Source of the DNA: Helopsaltes ochotensis | Taxonomy: Eukaryota; Chordata; Aves; Passeriformes; Locustellidae | Assembly (NCBI GenBank): GCA_013400155.1 | Contig: VXBM01000239.1 | Coordinates: 62,001-126,000 of the forward strand | Direction of reading: 5' to 3' | DNA length: 64,000 bases | In this document: in pieces, positions 37,732 through 52,069 of the stretch | Numbering within the stretch: the stretch's first letter is position 1 | How the letters are laid out: each line of letters starts with the position of its first letter | Position numbers and translations under genes: made by a program | The notes under the pieces: generated by a model | What the model was told of the DNA's origin: nothing | Database searches by the model: none | The model's input: the letters and a program-made list of their open reading frames with translations, nothing else

Positions 37732-40700
37732 CTACAAGAGAAATGCTACATATACAGTTTATTTATTAAATCAACTCCATAGTATAAAAGTCCTGCTACA
37801 GTAAATCTAAAGGAGATGTAAACACGTAAGACATTATGGAGTCATCTGAGACAAAAGAAGTTTCCCTGGTTTAGTAAGCACACACTGAGTTATAGCTTCC
37901 TACTTAACAGAAATCTGTTGCTAAGGATAGATAGAAGACTATTTAAAACTTGCTAAAGCCATTGATTGCGTCATTTTGAATAAGAGTATCAATACATTAT
38001 AGTATTCTTTATTTTGAAGTTGTCAAATTATGCACTCCAACTAAAGAAAATCCTTCCAGAAAATCTTTGTGAGCACTGAGCCTCTTTTGTTATCAAAGTA
38101 AACATTTCTTTGTGTGTCCATTCCACAATCTGATAAAGTTGGATTTTGCCCCCTTACGGATACTGAAAACTTGGGGGATAAGAATCTAAATGAGATCATC
38201 GTTCCCATATATTACAGAATTCCTTAAGAATCCATACAAGGGCATAGTAATCGACAGAGGAATATAAAGAAACTTAAAATAAAAGTGCTTTTTGCACAGT
38301 GGGGAGCTACAGTTTCTCAGTACTGAACTCAGAACACACGGGCAAATCCAAAAGGAGGGAAGAAAACAGAGGCTATCTCAATCTGCTTTTCAGTCTAAGG
38401 CAGCAAAATAACCAAGTCATTTTTTAAAAAACCGGGACAAAAATACTTCAAAGGAATGGCTGTTAGTGCCAAACCCATTTCACACAGTTCCACCAGTCTA
38501 TCAAAAGCAATCTCTCCTTATACTCCCGGTACTGCACCATTCCTCACTTTACATGGACCTTTGCTTCTTTCTCATCTCCTGCTTCTGTTTTTATCTCCTC
38601 TTGTCCTGAATTTTCCCAATTACAAAGCCTTCTAAATCAGAGGAATCAGAAACTTTGATGAATAATTTCTAGAAGCAGCAGTTGAGATAGGGAAGGGGAA
38701 ATCTGCCTCTGTTCTGCAGGCAATCTCCCTGTGTAGAATACCTGGCTGGATAAACACCACTTATCACTGCAAGAAGTTTAGATGTGCAGGACAGTTTGAA
38801 CAAATAACCAAGGAGCTGCTGTGAGCACACAGGTTCCACAGACCCCATTAACCAGTTTCACCTTTTAATCAATGCAGTGACCTGCACTGCACTTGCACCT
38901 CATACAACACTCAAGTGCCAGTTGCCACAATGCTCATTCATGAGGCATTCCTTGAGTTCTCCAATTTAGGGTAAGGTTATTTCCAAGCTATTTAACCCCT
39001 AAGGGAAAGACTTGAAAAACAAAATCCAAAGTTTTGTTCATGAGACTAGGGAGAAACTGTAATATTCAAAGTCTTCATTAAAATGACACTGTTTTTACAG
39101 ACTGACTTCAAGAAAATACTTCAGAAAACCCTTTCTAAATGGTTCTAACCTAATTGGTAAGTTACAGTACAGTTACATTCCACCAATTTCAGATCAAGCC
39201 AGGCAACTTCTTTAAATTCTCAGAAGACCACTGAACATGCACAGAAGCTCCTACCTTTAGAAAATATTGAAAATCAGTGCTGGAACTTTAAACTGCTAAA
39301 ATAGAACTTTAGAAAATAAAAGTGGATATTGACAAATTGTAGGCACTTGTTTTTCTTAACCTCTTTTTTTAATAGGTATAACAGTTGCTTTAGAGCTTTA
39401 GAAGTCATAAGAAAAAAATAAACAATTGATTACCTCTCCCATTTAAAATTCATAGCTGAACAGTTAGGGTTTGATACATCAAGTAACAGCTGCTGGCTTA
39501 CAAATGAGTAATTATGAGAAAATTTTAAGAAGCTGAAAAAAAAAAGATAAACTTTTCATAGTTACTCAACTGCAGTAACCAAAGATTGAACAACTACCAA
39601 GGATGGGACCAAACTTTTTAATACTCTTTATTCTGCCTTTCCCATTTATCTGACTTAAAAGGTATGCTTTCCCAAATCTGAATTCCAAGCAGAGAGGTAA
39701 GACAGCTAGCTGAACTGGAAACTATAATAGCATCAATAGTTACATAGTTATGCAGGAAATAAATAGATTGCTAACACTGACCAGCAAGGCAAGAGCCCTA
39801 TTTTCAGCTGGAAAACCAGTTAAAAGAGTAGTCAAGGTGAATTTGCATAGTAAGGAACAGTCTTAAAATGGGAAACACTTAGAGAGAGAGATAACAGTTC
39901 TGTATATATAATAAATAACATCCAGACAACAGGCCACAGATACAATCCCTTCCACATAGTGTCTGCTATTCTGAGGAACCTCGCCTTTTCCAATGCAGAA
40001 TGCATGATGTCAACTCTGAGAGCAAAGGCAGAAGGGAACAGGAGAAGAAAAGGCACCTGGAAAGAAGTAGCCCAGTTTTAGGTGGGATGATAACACTCTG
40101 AAAGTTGCTGCATAAGGAGAAAAGCAATTTGAAACAGCTCTTTGTGTTAGTCTTCAACAGAAGATCTCAATGATAATAAAAAATAAGGGAATCTGAAAAA
40201 AAAATCCAACCTCAAACTACATTAAAAAGAGAACATGTTCACAAGAAGAGATGCAAATACTTGTTGCCCTTTCTTCCAATCATCAAGGCAGACCATGACA
40301 TTCCATGTCCATATGTCCTATAATCTAAATTTCCATCAATGCTCTTCACTAAAAGCAAGAAAGATGTCACCCTCTGGTTCTGGATTAGTTACCTTGAACA
40401 CAAGTGAGCTGGCAACCGTAGCAGCACCTTCCCAATACAGCAGAATTAAAGTCATGAACTTCCTAGAGCCTGCACAAAGCAACCCCATCTCTCCTTACCC
40501 AGCCACGAGTGTGACTCTTGAGAAGCAGCTGACTGCACACAGACCCAAGTCTCTGCTGGAAACCAGGCTCATGTGTTACATTTGATGTACTTCAGGCAAG
40601 TGAAAAACTTCATTAGAGCATTCCAAACAGGTTTCCAGGAACAGCAGCACACTGAATAAGGGGCTAAAGGAAGAGGAGTTGTCAGTTTTAAGTGCACCAG

Positions 40701-41050
40701 AAAGAAAAACAGGAACACACTTCCCGGGGCTTTTTAAATTACACTTCAAGAGCTATTGTTACTAATAACTGCTCTGAGCTGTAAAAACTGCAACCTTGGA
40801 GGGCAAAAGTCAAAGAAACCCTACTGGTTTTCCCCGGATTACTCACAGAATTAATAAGATCATTTGGAAGCCAGCCTTGAGGTTATCAAAAATCTCCCGT
40901 CACATGCCCACAGCAAACTTTTCCAGCATTTCTGCTTACAAGTCTTTAATGAACTGCAGCACTGAAGCAGAAATCCTCTTGCCTGCTAGCAGGTCGTGCT
41001 GGAATGCAATTTGGCTACCTATGTGTTTTGTGTTTCCAACAGCAAAGTTA

Positions 41051-41105
41051 TAAAAAAACCCACAAAAAACAAAAAAACCACAAACAAACAACAAAAAAAA
41101 CCAAC
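41051..41105. repeat. A-rich low-complexity tract
   Basis: An almost pure A/C tract (AAAAAAACC, CACAAAAAAC, AAACAAACAAC) just upstream of the short repeats and the CR1 fragment. Confidence 0.9.
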
Positions 41106-41151
41106 TACCAGATAAGTCTTTAGCAGTTTTCCACTACATGATTCTGAAATA

Positions 41152-41193
41152 GCTTTTTAAAGCTATTTTTTTAAAGCTATTTAAAGCTTTTTA
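41152..41193. repeat. Short TTTAAAGCTAT repeats
   Basis: The motif TTTAAAGCTATTT recurs about three times in 42 bases, with variable T runs between copies, probably from replication slippage. Confidence 0.75.
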
Positions 41194-41340
41194 TTTACCA
41201 CTGAAAAAATAAATGTCAAAACTTATGTATCAATATAAGCAAAGTCTCTTAATTTTTCAGTATATATCCAAAGAGAAAACTGCCTTGAAGTGCTATAGAA
41301 AGCGTTCCTTCTTCAAATATTTTTTAAAGCAATAGCACTG

Positions 41341-41504
41341 GATCAGGGAGGAATGGAGGTCGTGGAGTCTCCCTCTCTGGAGACATTCAAACCCCACCTG
41401 GACACGTTCCTGTGTCACCTGCTCCAGGTCACCCTGCTGTGGCAGGGGGTTGGACTGGTGATCTGTGGAGATCCCTCCCAATCCTAACGATTCTGTGATT
41501 CTGT
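41341..41504 (+). mobile_element. CR1 LINE 3' end with ATTCTGTG tail
   Basis: The fragment shows the CR1 landmarks in order: GTGGAGTCTCCCTCTCTGGA, GACATTCAAACCCCACCTGG, ACACGTTCCTGTG, CACCCTGCTGTGGCAGGGGG, TTGGACTGGTGATCTGTGGA, and the terminal microsatellite-like GATTCTGTGATTCTGT. It is severely 5'-truncated, as is usual for CR1, and better preserved than the other two fragments. Confidence 0.92.
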
Positions 41505-43259
41505 AAAAGGTCTCAGGCAGGGAGAAACAATCTGAACACTGAGAGTCTGTAGTTGAATTGAGCTGTTGTGACACACAGAAAATCCTAAGTATCAATGGAG
41601 CTAAAGGTGGACGTGACTCAAACAGATTCTTGTCAAGGAAGCAATTGCAGGATTTTAGCTACAGGTATGTCTCCACTACACAATGTTCAGGTACTTCAAG
41701 GATTTTGGTTCAAGCCACTATTTGTGCACAAGTACCTCATATTCCAAGCACCTGGTTCAATTAAGTTCCTCACAAAACAGACACCAGGGTGGATATCAAA
41801 AGTACAGCTTGCCAGCCAGAAGCTCAGACATACCCTGTGAATTTGTGATGGGAGGTCAGCAGGAGAATAACCCAAACTGCTACGGCCACTACAAGAGAGC
41901 TTTTCAATATGGCCACAAGAATAAGCAGAAAGAGGTAGAGATCACACAAAAATGACAATACTCATGGCAAAGCAGGATTTCAACTTGTCCTTAATGGGAT
42001 GGGCCTGGTAAAACACCTGGCATTGCTGGAAGCATGAATCTGGAAGTGTTACACATCTGAAAATCCTTTCTTTTGGCCTTTTGGACAAACTTTCTGAGAA
42101 GAAAATGAAAGGACTTGAAGAGAGTGAATCTGGGAGCCAGAGTAACATTACAGAAGAGCAGAGACTGAATGCATGTCATCATCAGGTTGGAACTCAAAGG
42201 AATAATAAAACCCTCCATAAGTCAAAAAAGAGGTCAAAATCCCCAAAGCAGCCTGTCACAGGCAAGAGGCTGAGTTAACTTTTTTATCAATTTGAGAGAA
42301 ACCAGTATTTGTGGAAGGATTTTGCTGGTTCAATCAGTACACTCACTGGAGATTTAAGATATTCAGGCATTGACTGTCACAGCTTAAAACAATGATTTGC
42401 AATATTTGACTTCCCCTCCTACATCCCAGACAATCCAAAATGGATTCCAAGCAGGCAGAGAAATTAAGGGTCTTCAGCAGCTCACATCTGTTTTACTTGA
42501 AAAGTTATAGGCAGCACAAATTCAACACATCACGAGGCAGAGGGAGCACAGACATCCATCCAAATACATTGCTCTTAGTTTCCAGAACAGAAAGTTAAAT
42601 CAGAATAGGGAGTGAGGCTGTGTGTCTCAACTGCTGAACATGGAAGTTCACTGTCCTAAGAAGGGTCAGCATGGAGAACTTATTGACCACTTGAGCATGC
42701 AAGCCTTTGCACGGTTTTTTGCACATTGGAAACAACCTAATGCACTGAGATCTTATAACTCATAAATTCTATTGCATGACATGCAGTTTTAAGCAATCCC
42801 ATGAGACTGCTGTTGTCTGCTATCTGGGCACTGCTGATTCACTGTTTGCATCCACGTGCTGCAAAGATTGCTGGCACATGCAAAACTGCATCTGAGTTGC
42901 ACATCTTGTTTGTGTTGGCAGGAACTTTTGCCCACTCTTGACAAAAGCAGCTTAGAAATTCCTTGGACAGGGCAGATTCTCCCTTCTCCTCATAGAACTC
43001 ATGCCAGGGAGCAGGGAAGAAGGAAGAGAAGACAAGAGAAAGAAACCTATTAATAAACTCTCAGATCAGAGAAGCATGGGCACATAAAATTTTGATAAAC
43101 CAAGTTACCAGTTCTACATATTTTACTCCAAAAAAGATGGAACAAAGGATTATCTCTTGCTTTCCCTGTACTACTAAACCACAGGCTTGGAGAGCTGCAT
43201 GTCCCGCCTTGGACTCACTGATTTCCACCCAATCCCAACAGCAGCTCTTAGCCCCACTC

Positions 43260-43281
43260 TTTTTTTTTTTTTTTTTTTTTT
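43260..43281. repeat. Poly-T tract (T22)
   Basis: Twenty-two uninterrupted T bases, equal to A22 on the minus strand. No retrocopy body was recognised on either side, so it is listed as a homopolymer only. Its length makes it prone to sequencing or assembly error. Confidence 0.97.
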
Positions 43282-44230
43282 GTACCTTGTTCTCTCCCAT
43301 CAGCAGTGACATGAACCAAATTTCCCATATTACAAGTGGGTAACAGCAACTTGCCTGTCTTGGGCCTTCAGCCACCTTCAACTTTGGCAACTGCTCAGTA
43401 CAAATATTTTCCTATCTGGATGATGTTTTCTAAGTTCAAGCAGCAGCGTCAGCTGGAACACCCAACAGATGGGACAGGTGTGCACTGGCTGGTGACATCC
43501 ATGGCAGTAGGGATGCAGCAGACAAGTTAATGGTTATAAAACACAGATTACGGAAGAAAACCACTGTCTCGGAGAAGAAGATGTGAGGAAAATTTCCGTT
43601 ACCTAAAAATAAAAGTCACATCTATTTCCTCATCTGTCAATCTTGAAAAAAGAGAGAAAGTTTTACACTATGAAAAACAGGTGTCTGTCTACTGGAACTA
43701 CTGGTAGCTACAGACATTCATTAGCTTCCTGGCACTTTTTTTGGTAGGTTTTTTTGAGCCAACCAAGTTTTGCCAAGAGGCAAAGTTTCATCCTGACATT
43801 ACACAGGGAGTCCAATGACTACTATTGCAACATCTGTACAACTCCCCAAAATTTGCCCCGCAAATTCCACTTGTCAAAAAGGTTAACAATTACTTTTTTC
43901 CCCTTTCTCACTGCTTCACCAGTAACTCCCCTCTTTTGGTTTGTCTGATACAATTAAAATTTAATTTTGGCATTTTCTAGATGACGACTTCTTGTCAGAA
44001 CTGTGTTGTCTTGGGACTTTTAGACCAAGATGCAATTTTTACACAAGATTAGTATGGATTATCATCACAATCTTTCTATCCACAAAGTAACTGGTATGGA
44101 TTTATTACTTCATCTGTGGTATCTTCAAGCAAAACTTTTCAAGTCTGAAACAATGCAGTGAAAGCACACAATACCTACACTCCATATTTAAGTTCAGACA
44201 TTACCAACAAAACAATTATCAACAAGTTTA

Positions 44231-44276
44231 TTTAAATATTTATAAAGCTGTTAAAAATTTAAATATTTATAAAGCT
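44231..44276. repeat. 19-bp direct repeat with 8-base spacer
   Basis: The sequence TTTAAATATTTATAAAGCT occurs at 44231-44249 and again, unchanged, at 44258-44276. Confidence 0.95.
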
Positions 44277-47200
44277 AAAAAAAAGAAAATTTTAAATGCC
44301 TTAACCTGAAAACAAGGATTGAGAACTCACAAAGATACCAAAATGCTAAATATATGCATGTGAAATGGTTCAGAAAATAACTATAAAGCTTAGATACTGG
44401 GAGTAGGAGAGGAAGATCTCTAGCATGCTACTTGATACTCAGCTTCAGGCAGCGTCCATTAAAAAAAAAAGTTATCAGACAACTTTTTGACTGCTCATGC
44501 AAATTGAACAAATGACTTGATTTCAGAACTGAGAGTAAAAAGCTTTACTCGGTGGAAACCTCAGGAGTGATGGGAAGGAAGCAGACTTGCCTTCAAAAAT
44601 TACCTGATATTATTTCAGCATCCCTCAGGGATTATCACTGGCACAGAAGACTCCCAAGGATGTTCCAGTCAAGGCCTCTATGATGCAGTTTGTGCTGGGT
44701 GTGGAAAGCCACAGGAATTAGCTGTCCAAGAAAATGTAATTCCTTGGCTGAAGCATCTCACTGCCTACTACATGCATATAAAGTACCATATTCAAAACCC
44801 AAAACGTAATCAAATCTATGTAATTGAAACAATCAAAAGGCAAATATTTGTGTGCAACTGATGGCAGATTTCTAATACTATTTAATACCTGATTAACATC
44901 AGGAATATGATCTCATGTTTATCTATTCTTTATTTGAGATGGAAAATAAACTTCAACAAAGTATTTGTGCTCATTTAGGAAAATCACATCTCTGCAAAGG
45001 AGAAAAAGATCAGAACAAAGTTTCTCATTATCAGAATACCATGCCACTTCACACTTTCTACACAGTTTTTCTAAGAAATCATATTTTTCTTAGAGTGAAA
45101 AAGCAGTTGCACCTGGATTGAAAATAAACAGTCTGAACCGATCAGCCTCACGAGGGAATCTCAGCATAAATTTTTAAATGGAGCTCTACTTGGAATTTCA
45201 ACAAGGTAATTAGATATAGACCACTTCAAAGTGGGACATGTCTATACTGATCACTGAAACACACAGTACTGCAGAAAGGGAGCCAGTACTTCCAACAACA
45301 TTTGAATAAAACATAGATTAAAAAAAAAAAAATCTGTACTCTTAGAAAACATAACAGACTGAGAGAATATATGAGCAGGTCTGCTTTTCATTTTTTTTCA
45401 GCTAACGTTATTTAGGCCTGTATCAAAAGCTTCTTTGGAAGCACCAGAACATAGCTGTTGGCTCCAAATACCTTAACATAATTAGAGTGCTTTTAAACTT
45501 TAGTTATGCCATGCTTCCTCACTCTTCCGTGCACACTGCAGGGGACTGAAGATCCAGTTTGTCCTCCCTTTTGCTGACTTAAGGCAGCATTACATCTCTG
45601 CTCGTCCTGTTGGAACTCACAAGTGTGAAGGATTCCAAGTCTCAACGCCTCTTCAAAAAAGCCAAATTGTCAGTGTATTAATCTGTCTGGTGCAGAACTG
45701 GGACTTGCACCATTCTTTCCCCTCTGTCTGCAAGCACAAGTAAAACAAATGCTTAATCACATAAGAACAGGCTTAATCACAGTATTTGAGAAAAGAATTG
45801 GTTGCTGGGCTCCAAGTTAGCTGATATTGCAAAACAGCAACAAACACAAGTAGTGGGCAAGTATCCACTGCTTTAGCAAAAAAATACTTCTATGTGCTAC
45901 GCAATATCCAGGTTTTCTTAGAAGGAAAATTCACTTGTGTTTACCCTAGAATTCCACTTCTCAGTTTACTGGTTTGGTTTGTTTTTTTTTTTCCCAAATA
46001 ATTAAATCCACAGTTCATATATATCCCAAGGCCCAAACATACATTTGCATCAAAAATATGTTTTGTAGACTGAGGTGCACAGACTCAATGAACTGAAACT
46101 TCGCCTGTGATGACATCAGCCAGTTGCAAATAGAGTCTAGGTACACTGTCAGAACTGGGAATACAGGCCAAAAGCCCTGGCTCCCTCTCTGGAGACCTTG
46201 ACAGAAAACAGTATTTCACGTTTAGGGTGGAATACACAAAGAAAATGATGCACCTGCCTTTTATAACACAAATTTATTTGGATAGATGACCAAACAGCTC
46301 ATAGCTTCAAATTACCACTATGAGAGTTGGAGTATTTTTTTGGAGTTGTTTGTTTGTTTTTAAAATATAAACATACACACTCTTACAGTCTTATTCTACT
46401 CAATGCGCTTTATAAAAAAATCTGCCATATCCTGCAGCTTTGCAAACTGAGACCATATGTGAGCATTATACACACCACAATAAAAAGGCAAGCTGCCTGT
46501 TCAGCTGAACATCTCTTCCTGCACATGGACACAGATGGAAGCAGCTGTTGCCACTAAACTCACAGCGCTAAAATGCATCTGAGAAACTGCTCCATTCCCC
46601 AGGCAGGACCTGCTCTTATGGACTGCAGCAAAGCTGGATGGGACAGAAAGTAGTGCAAGTAGTGAGGTGGTTTGTCATTCCCTCCTCATCTCATCTGAGC
46701 TCTGCACTGATACTCATCCAGCTCTGAGAAATGAAAAGACAAACATCACTTCCTCCTGTAATTGCTAAGCTAAGCAGAAACACAAAGTGCACACTTTTAT
46801 TTTACAGCACAGCACAAACAAGAATTAGGCTTTTTGTATCAAACCACGAAAACATGCAATTTGCCCATCACTGTAGAAGGATGAAAAAATGTCGTGTCTG
46901 CAACACTGGCTTACACTGGAAAAACAAGGAGGTGGAAAGATGAGGTAATAGAAAGAGGGAAAGCAGTTTATCACCCCACTCACTCTCCTCTCAGAGAAGA
47001 CTCTGAGCACTCGGGAATAGCAGGGGACTATGTTCCTACTCATGACCTTTCTTTAAAAAGTGCAGTGCAAAGGCTCAAAAAGTAAAAGTCAGGGAGGAGG
47101 CAGAATTCTGGCATTCCAGCACTCCCACTCCCAGCTTAAAACTTCAAGGCAGATTGCTCTTTCACAGTCTGCTGATTTGCTCTACTTTCCATGAACCAAG

Positions 47201-48622
47201 AATGCTTAAGAAATTCTAATTTAATCTCTGCTTAATGTCTCAGGTTAATCAAATTAAAATTTTGCTTCTGGAATATTTAATGTCATCAGTGGCAGTAGTG
47301 GGCCACTGAAAGTGAACCTTCAATAAGAAAAACAAAACTAAGAATCTCCTTGCTGGAGGAAAGTGAGCCAGAAGTCTCTTTTCTAGAGGAGAAAGCATTT
47401 TAAGCCTCAAACCAACAAAATATCTGATTCTTCAGATAAAAGTATGATTACCACAAAATGGTCAACTCTGTAGGGAATACTTTCCCTAGGAGCTATTTGA
47501 GCTGTAAGTTCATAACTATAACTTGATTTTTTTTCTTTTTTTTTTTACTGGTTGAATAATGTTTCACTTTTAGAGTCTATGACATTTTTAAGGTAGGTTT
47601 CAGATGCGGCAGAGGCCCTATCTCTGCATCATCAATTCTGCACCATGTAGCCAAATTCTCTGTTCTCCAAACAAACTATGCCTCTGATAAACAAAGAACT
47701 GCAACTTTTGCACTTCTACAAAGCAAATAAATTGTAGAAGTAGTTAATGCTGGATGCTGCTTTCCCTGACATAGAACATTAACTTTGCAGTTAAATTACT
47801 AAAACTGTCAAGGCTTACATGAACATAGATTATTTCTCTAATCTTTAGGTATTATTATATAGGTGCAGTTCTGCTTGGACATCTAGAAGGTAAATATTTC
47901 CAGCCACTGGCCCCTTAGGGATGTTGAGTGGGTAATGTGAATATGGGAACAGGAGAGCACATTCATGCAACTTTTATTTGCAAGTTTCACTCCCAGCTCT
48001 GTCACCTAAAAACTTTATTATAAGTTTTCCATTTCTATAGAGAAACCATACCAGTATCTTCACCCAGACAAGGTACTTCATTTATCAAATGAAAAAGGGT
48101 TAATTCCAAATTTCAAGTAAGTATTCCTATAGCCACTTTCATTACTTATCCAAGCAATGAGGCAAATCAAAGGAAAAAAACCCGTTAACAATTCCATGAA
48201 TCACACAGAAACTGTTTTGCTTCCACTAACAGGATTGATGTTTAAGTGAAGCACTGATGTCATTTTAGTGGCACAACCTCCCCTGCTGCAGGACCTCACC
48301 CTCCACAGCCTGTGCACAGCTTCCATCCCACCCAAGCACATCCATTAGGTCTGCACTTCTGCAGCAGGCTGCACTTACGTTCGCACTATATTTTAAACCA
48401 TTTAATTGTTCTACCTGCTTTTTAACAGAGTCAAATCAGATATAACAGTAATTACAAGCAGAACAATGAAAATAACAGATGCAGTAGAAAGACTCCCCAG
48501 TTACTTAACTGCCTTTTAAATCCCATACATTCAACTTTACTGTTTCCAGTTCTTTAGAGATAATAACCGCTCATTTTACCAGTTCTTATTTAAAAGTCAA
48601 TTACTGTACTTGTAAAATTTAC

Positions 48623-48794
48623 CTTTAATGCAACTGCCACCCAAGACCTCTTCATCATTATTCTTGATTGATTCCTCAGGTCCTTCTCTCAAAGTAAAGT
48701 TCTTGTCAATACTGCAGCACCTTTCCCCGAGTCCCTGTTTTTCTTCTTCTCCATCAGCATCAAGAAACCAACTCCCAATCAACAGGATTTCCAC
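48623..48794 (-). other. Candidate coding exon, acidic, minus strand, unidentified
   Basis: Fifty-seven codons plus one base end at an AAAG|GTAAAT donor. The frame is markedly acidic, with DADGEEEKQGLGE, REGPEESIKNNDEEV and then LGGSCIK. The acceptor side is weak (agggtag, no pyrimidine tract), which is the main reason for doubt. An upstream alternative acceptor (gttgttttactag) would place a stop in frame. Confidence 0.2.
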
Positions 48795-50422
48795 CTACCC
48801 TCCATCCTAATTCTCCCTAGTAAAACAACACTCTTGTCATTCTGACTTTCCCAGGTGTGGAGGGGAATAAAAGCCCATCCATGCCAAAAGATACTGAACT
48901 TAACAGAAGTTATTTCCCTTGCAAACGAGGGTGCTGTACTTACTAGAAGTTATATGTAGAATAACCACACAGAGAAGTTCATCAGAACTGGGAAACTCAT
49001 AGGCTCAAAGACTTAAGAGCCTCACATATTGCTGAGCTTGCAATTTATATTCCTATCTCGCATTGTTTGCCCCTCAGCTGCCTGCATCGCTTGGGTTTGC
49101 ACACAGCACCTTCATTTTCTTCCCCACACCTCACATGCTTTGAACAAGATTCAGCCGCATGAAGCCACCAGGCACTTGCCATATGGAAATAACAAAGCAG
49201 GAGAGAGAGCAAAGCCTTATTACAGACAGATGTTGCTGCTCTTACTGCAGTTCCATGCTCAGGAGTCTCATTAGAAAGAATATTGCTCCCAGTTGCAGCC
49301 TAACAGTGGAGAGAAATACAACAGAAGCCAAGCAAGTTGTCTGCTCCTGACAAGGGAACATTCAATAAAAATCTAAATCGGGCACCTTAATGTCCTTGAA
49401 ATCAATCAGCCTTTAAAATTCTGACACATGATGCTAACCATGGAATACAGCAAAGTTTAGTGCACTGCAAATTTTTATGGTTGTCAGGAACTTTTAGCTG
49501 CTCATACTATTAATGCCAACAAAAGGACTATTAGAAGAGAGATAAATATCTGCTGTTTAAGATGTTAAGCTTTTCATGCCTCTGGCTCAAATAACTTCAC
49601 ACTCTGAGATAGTAAGATTCCACATTCTTTCTCAACTTGCCTTTTCTCCAGGTTAATAATGGTGCGCTCTTTTCCTGCTTATTGTTTCCTCCACACTTGC
49701 AAAAAGCATCATTGCTCCTATACATGCCCAGCACTCGGACAGGCCTTGCACAAATAAGGATTTGGCTTCCTTCTGCCTTCTCACAGCTATTCAGTCCTCT
49801 GCCAGCTCCATCTCATCTCTCCTCAAACTACCACAGTAGTAAAAAACCAGTGGTGAATAAATGGTAGAGCAGAAGGGTACTGAATAGCTCTCTCCTTTCC
49901 AATAAGGTTTTTAATGCCTTAGGCTAGATCAGATATTTCTCTTCGTGTTAGTACTAGCACCAAGTTAGTATTGCCTTTCAGTACCAAGATTATGGTGCTA
50001 CCAAATAGCAATAAATCTCAACTAAATATTCTCAAGAAATTAAGTTCTAAACTTCGACTTGAAAGTAGTATTTTTAAGAACCTCTAGTGACTATTAGAAT
50101 GGGAGGAGATCTAAAAAAAAAAGGAAAAGTGATTGAAGCAGTTTCAAAGAACAATGTAATTATAGATGAGCTTCTAGCATTTTATGATCACAAAAAAAAG
50201 TTACCTTTCTTGAACTGAATTATGACAAATTATTCCTTCTCAGGCGTGGAACAACACAAATCTGGTACTACCAAAATCTTCAGGCAAGGTATCTTCAGCA
50301 AAATTTTTTATCTCTATTATGATCTTGTGGTCAGATGACTATTACATGGCCTCCTAGCAAAACCACCTTCAATGTGAATATATTTCTAACCTGTAGCTAA
50401 AGGAACCAAAGTAAACACTTAC

Positions 50423-50549
50423 CTGTATCTGTTCCTTAATTTCCATTTGCAGAACATGGAGGTGTAAGTACACAATGTTCTCTGCAAGCTTTAGGAGATG
50501 GGACAAGTCAGCTAGAGCACCCCAACAGTGAAACCACAAAAGAAATATC
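50423..50549 (-). other. Candidate coding or UTR exon, minus strand, unidentified
   Basis: The acceptor tattctgtctccag ends at 50550. It is followed by 127 bases open in one frame and an excellent donor, ATACAG|GTAAGT. The frame (one leading base, then 42 codons) starts hydrophobic, IFLLWFHCWGALADLSHLL, and ends helical, VLQMEIKEQIQ. Alternatively it is an upstream non-coding exon of a minus-strand transcript, even of DISP1. Confidence 0.25.
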
Positions 50550-52069
50550 CTGGAGACAGAATATGGGAGAAGAGGAAAGGCAAACTGCCTTTCAGACCCA
50601 TCCCAGAAGGGCAGCAACTTTTCATTATTTGACATTTGTAAAAATCTTTAATTCAGACATTCAAATAAAACCTTCATGATATGCAAAATCTCTTCGTAGG
50701 AACACTATTCCTAAAAGGTGAATATTTAAAGTGGAGTATGAACATATCAACTGGAAAACTGGGACGAAACTCTCAGATCACTGCTTCTTGCTTAAGACAG
50801 AGGGATTTTTGTAAGAACACTTGGTTTTAGTCAACTACAGTTAAATCACTAAGGTTATAACTACACAGAAGAACCCATCAAAGTTCAAATATGTTCAGAT
50901 GAACTGCTCTGTAATTCCAAGAACTTCTGGAGTTTTTGCTAGAAGTGCTGGTTTTCCCTAGCTCAAATAGCTACCCATTTCTAATATTGTAAATGATGTC
51001 ATCTGATCTTTTTCTAATTGCCACTTAGACCCAAATCAACCATGAGGACACAAAAAAATAAAACAGAGACAGCAAAACCCAAGACTATTCTGGTAAACAG
51101 TACTTTTGGTACCCCAGCCAAGCAGCAACCACAAGAATGCAGTCTGGCCATGACGAAGCTCTTGATATCCAGTCTCTGCCTCCCCGACTGACCCCTGATC
51201 ACCCAGAACATTTCAACAATTCCTGCAGGTTTGCCCTGAGACATTATTGTGACTACAGCATGACACAGAATAAGCAATCTTCATCTTACAGCACCGTAAC
51301 AATCTCCAGCTTCTCCACAACTGTAAAGCTATAGATTATTTTATTTGTCCAAGAAGACATGCTAATTTTTATCAGATTTCACTGCGATCACCTTTCAAGA
51401 CCAACCTAAATATTTTCCAAAAAAGTACTTTTTAAATTAGATCTGGTAAGCAATATATTAAGTTCTTTCCCTTAGAAGCAGGATCTCATTTTGTGCAAGT
51501 TTAAGATACCAAAAGCCCACCAAAATGCACACTATTGCTTGGGCGAAGTTAACTCTTTGTTAATGTAAGTATTGAAGCTCAAAATCATGTTTCTTTCCAA
51601 ATAACTGAAACATCTCTTTAACAAAGCAGCAAACTGTAGTACAGCATGAATATTGCCACTGTCTCCTTTTAGCAGACAATTTCATTTCACCAGCACAAAT
51701 TTTACTGTAGCTACCTTCCAATACTTCTCCCCTCTCAAAGTTTTCCTGTTTTGTAACACTCTGGAAACCCAACATCTTGCTTTGAAACCCTGGCTTATGG
51801 CCAACTTGCAACTGATACTACAGTTTAAATACCTTCCTAGCAAAGTTGCACAAACTTCAAAACACTCTGGGATCAGTCATTAAAATGTTTTTGTTTCAGT
51901 TACAACACTAATGAAAACCAAATGTCTACATTTATTTTAGCCAGCTTAATGGTCTAGGGACTTTGCTTAAAAGAAAGCTCTGAATCAACCCTCATTTACT
52001 TGACTGAACAGATTAGCAAGACAACATTGTACAGAGGTACGGATAATATTTTTAAAAGGTTTAATAAGA

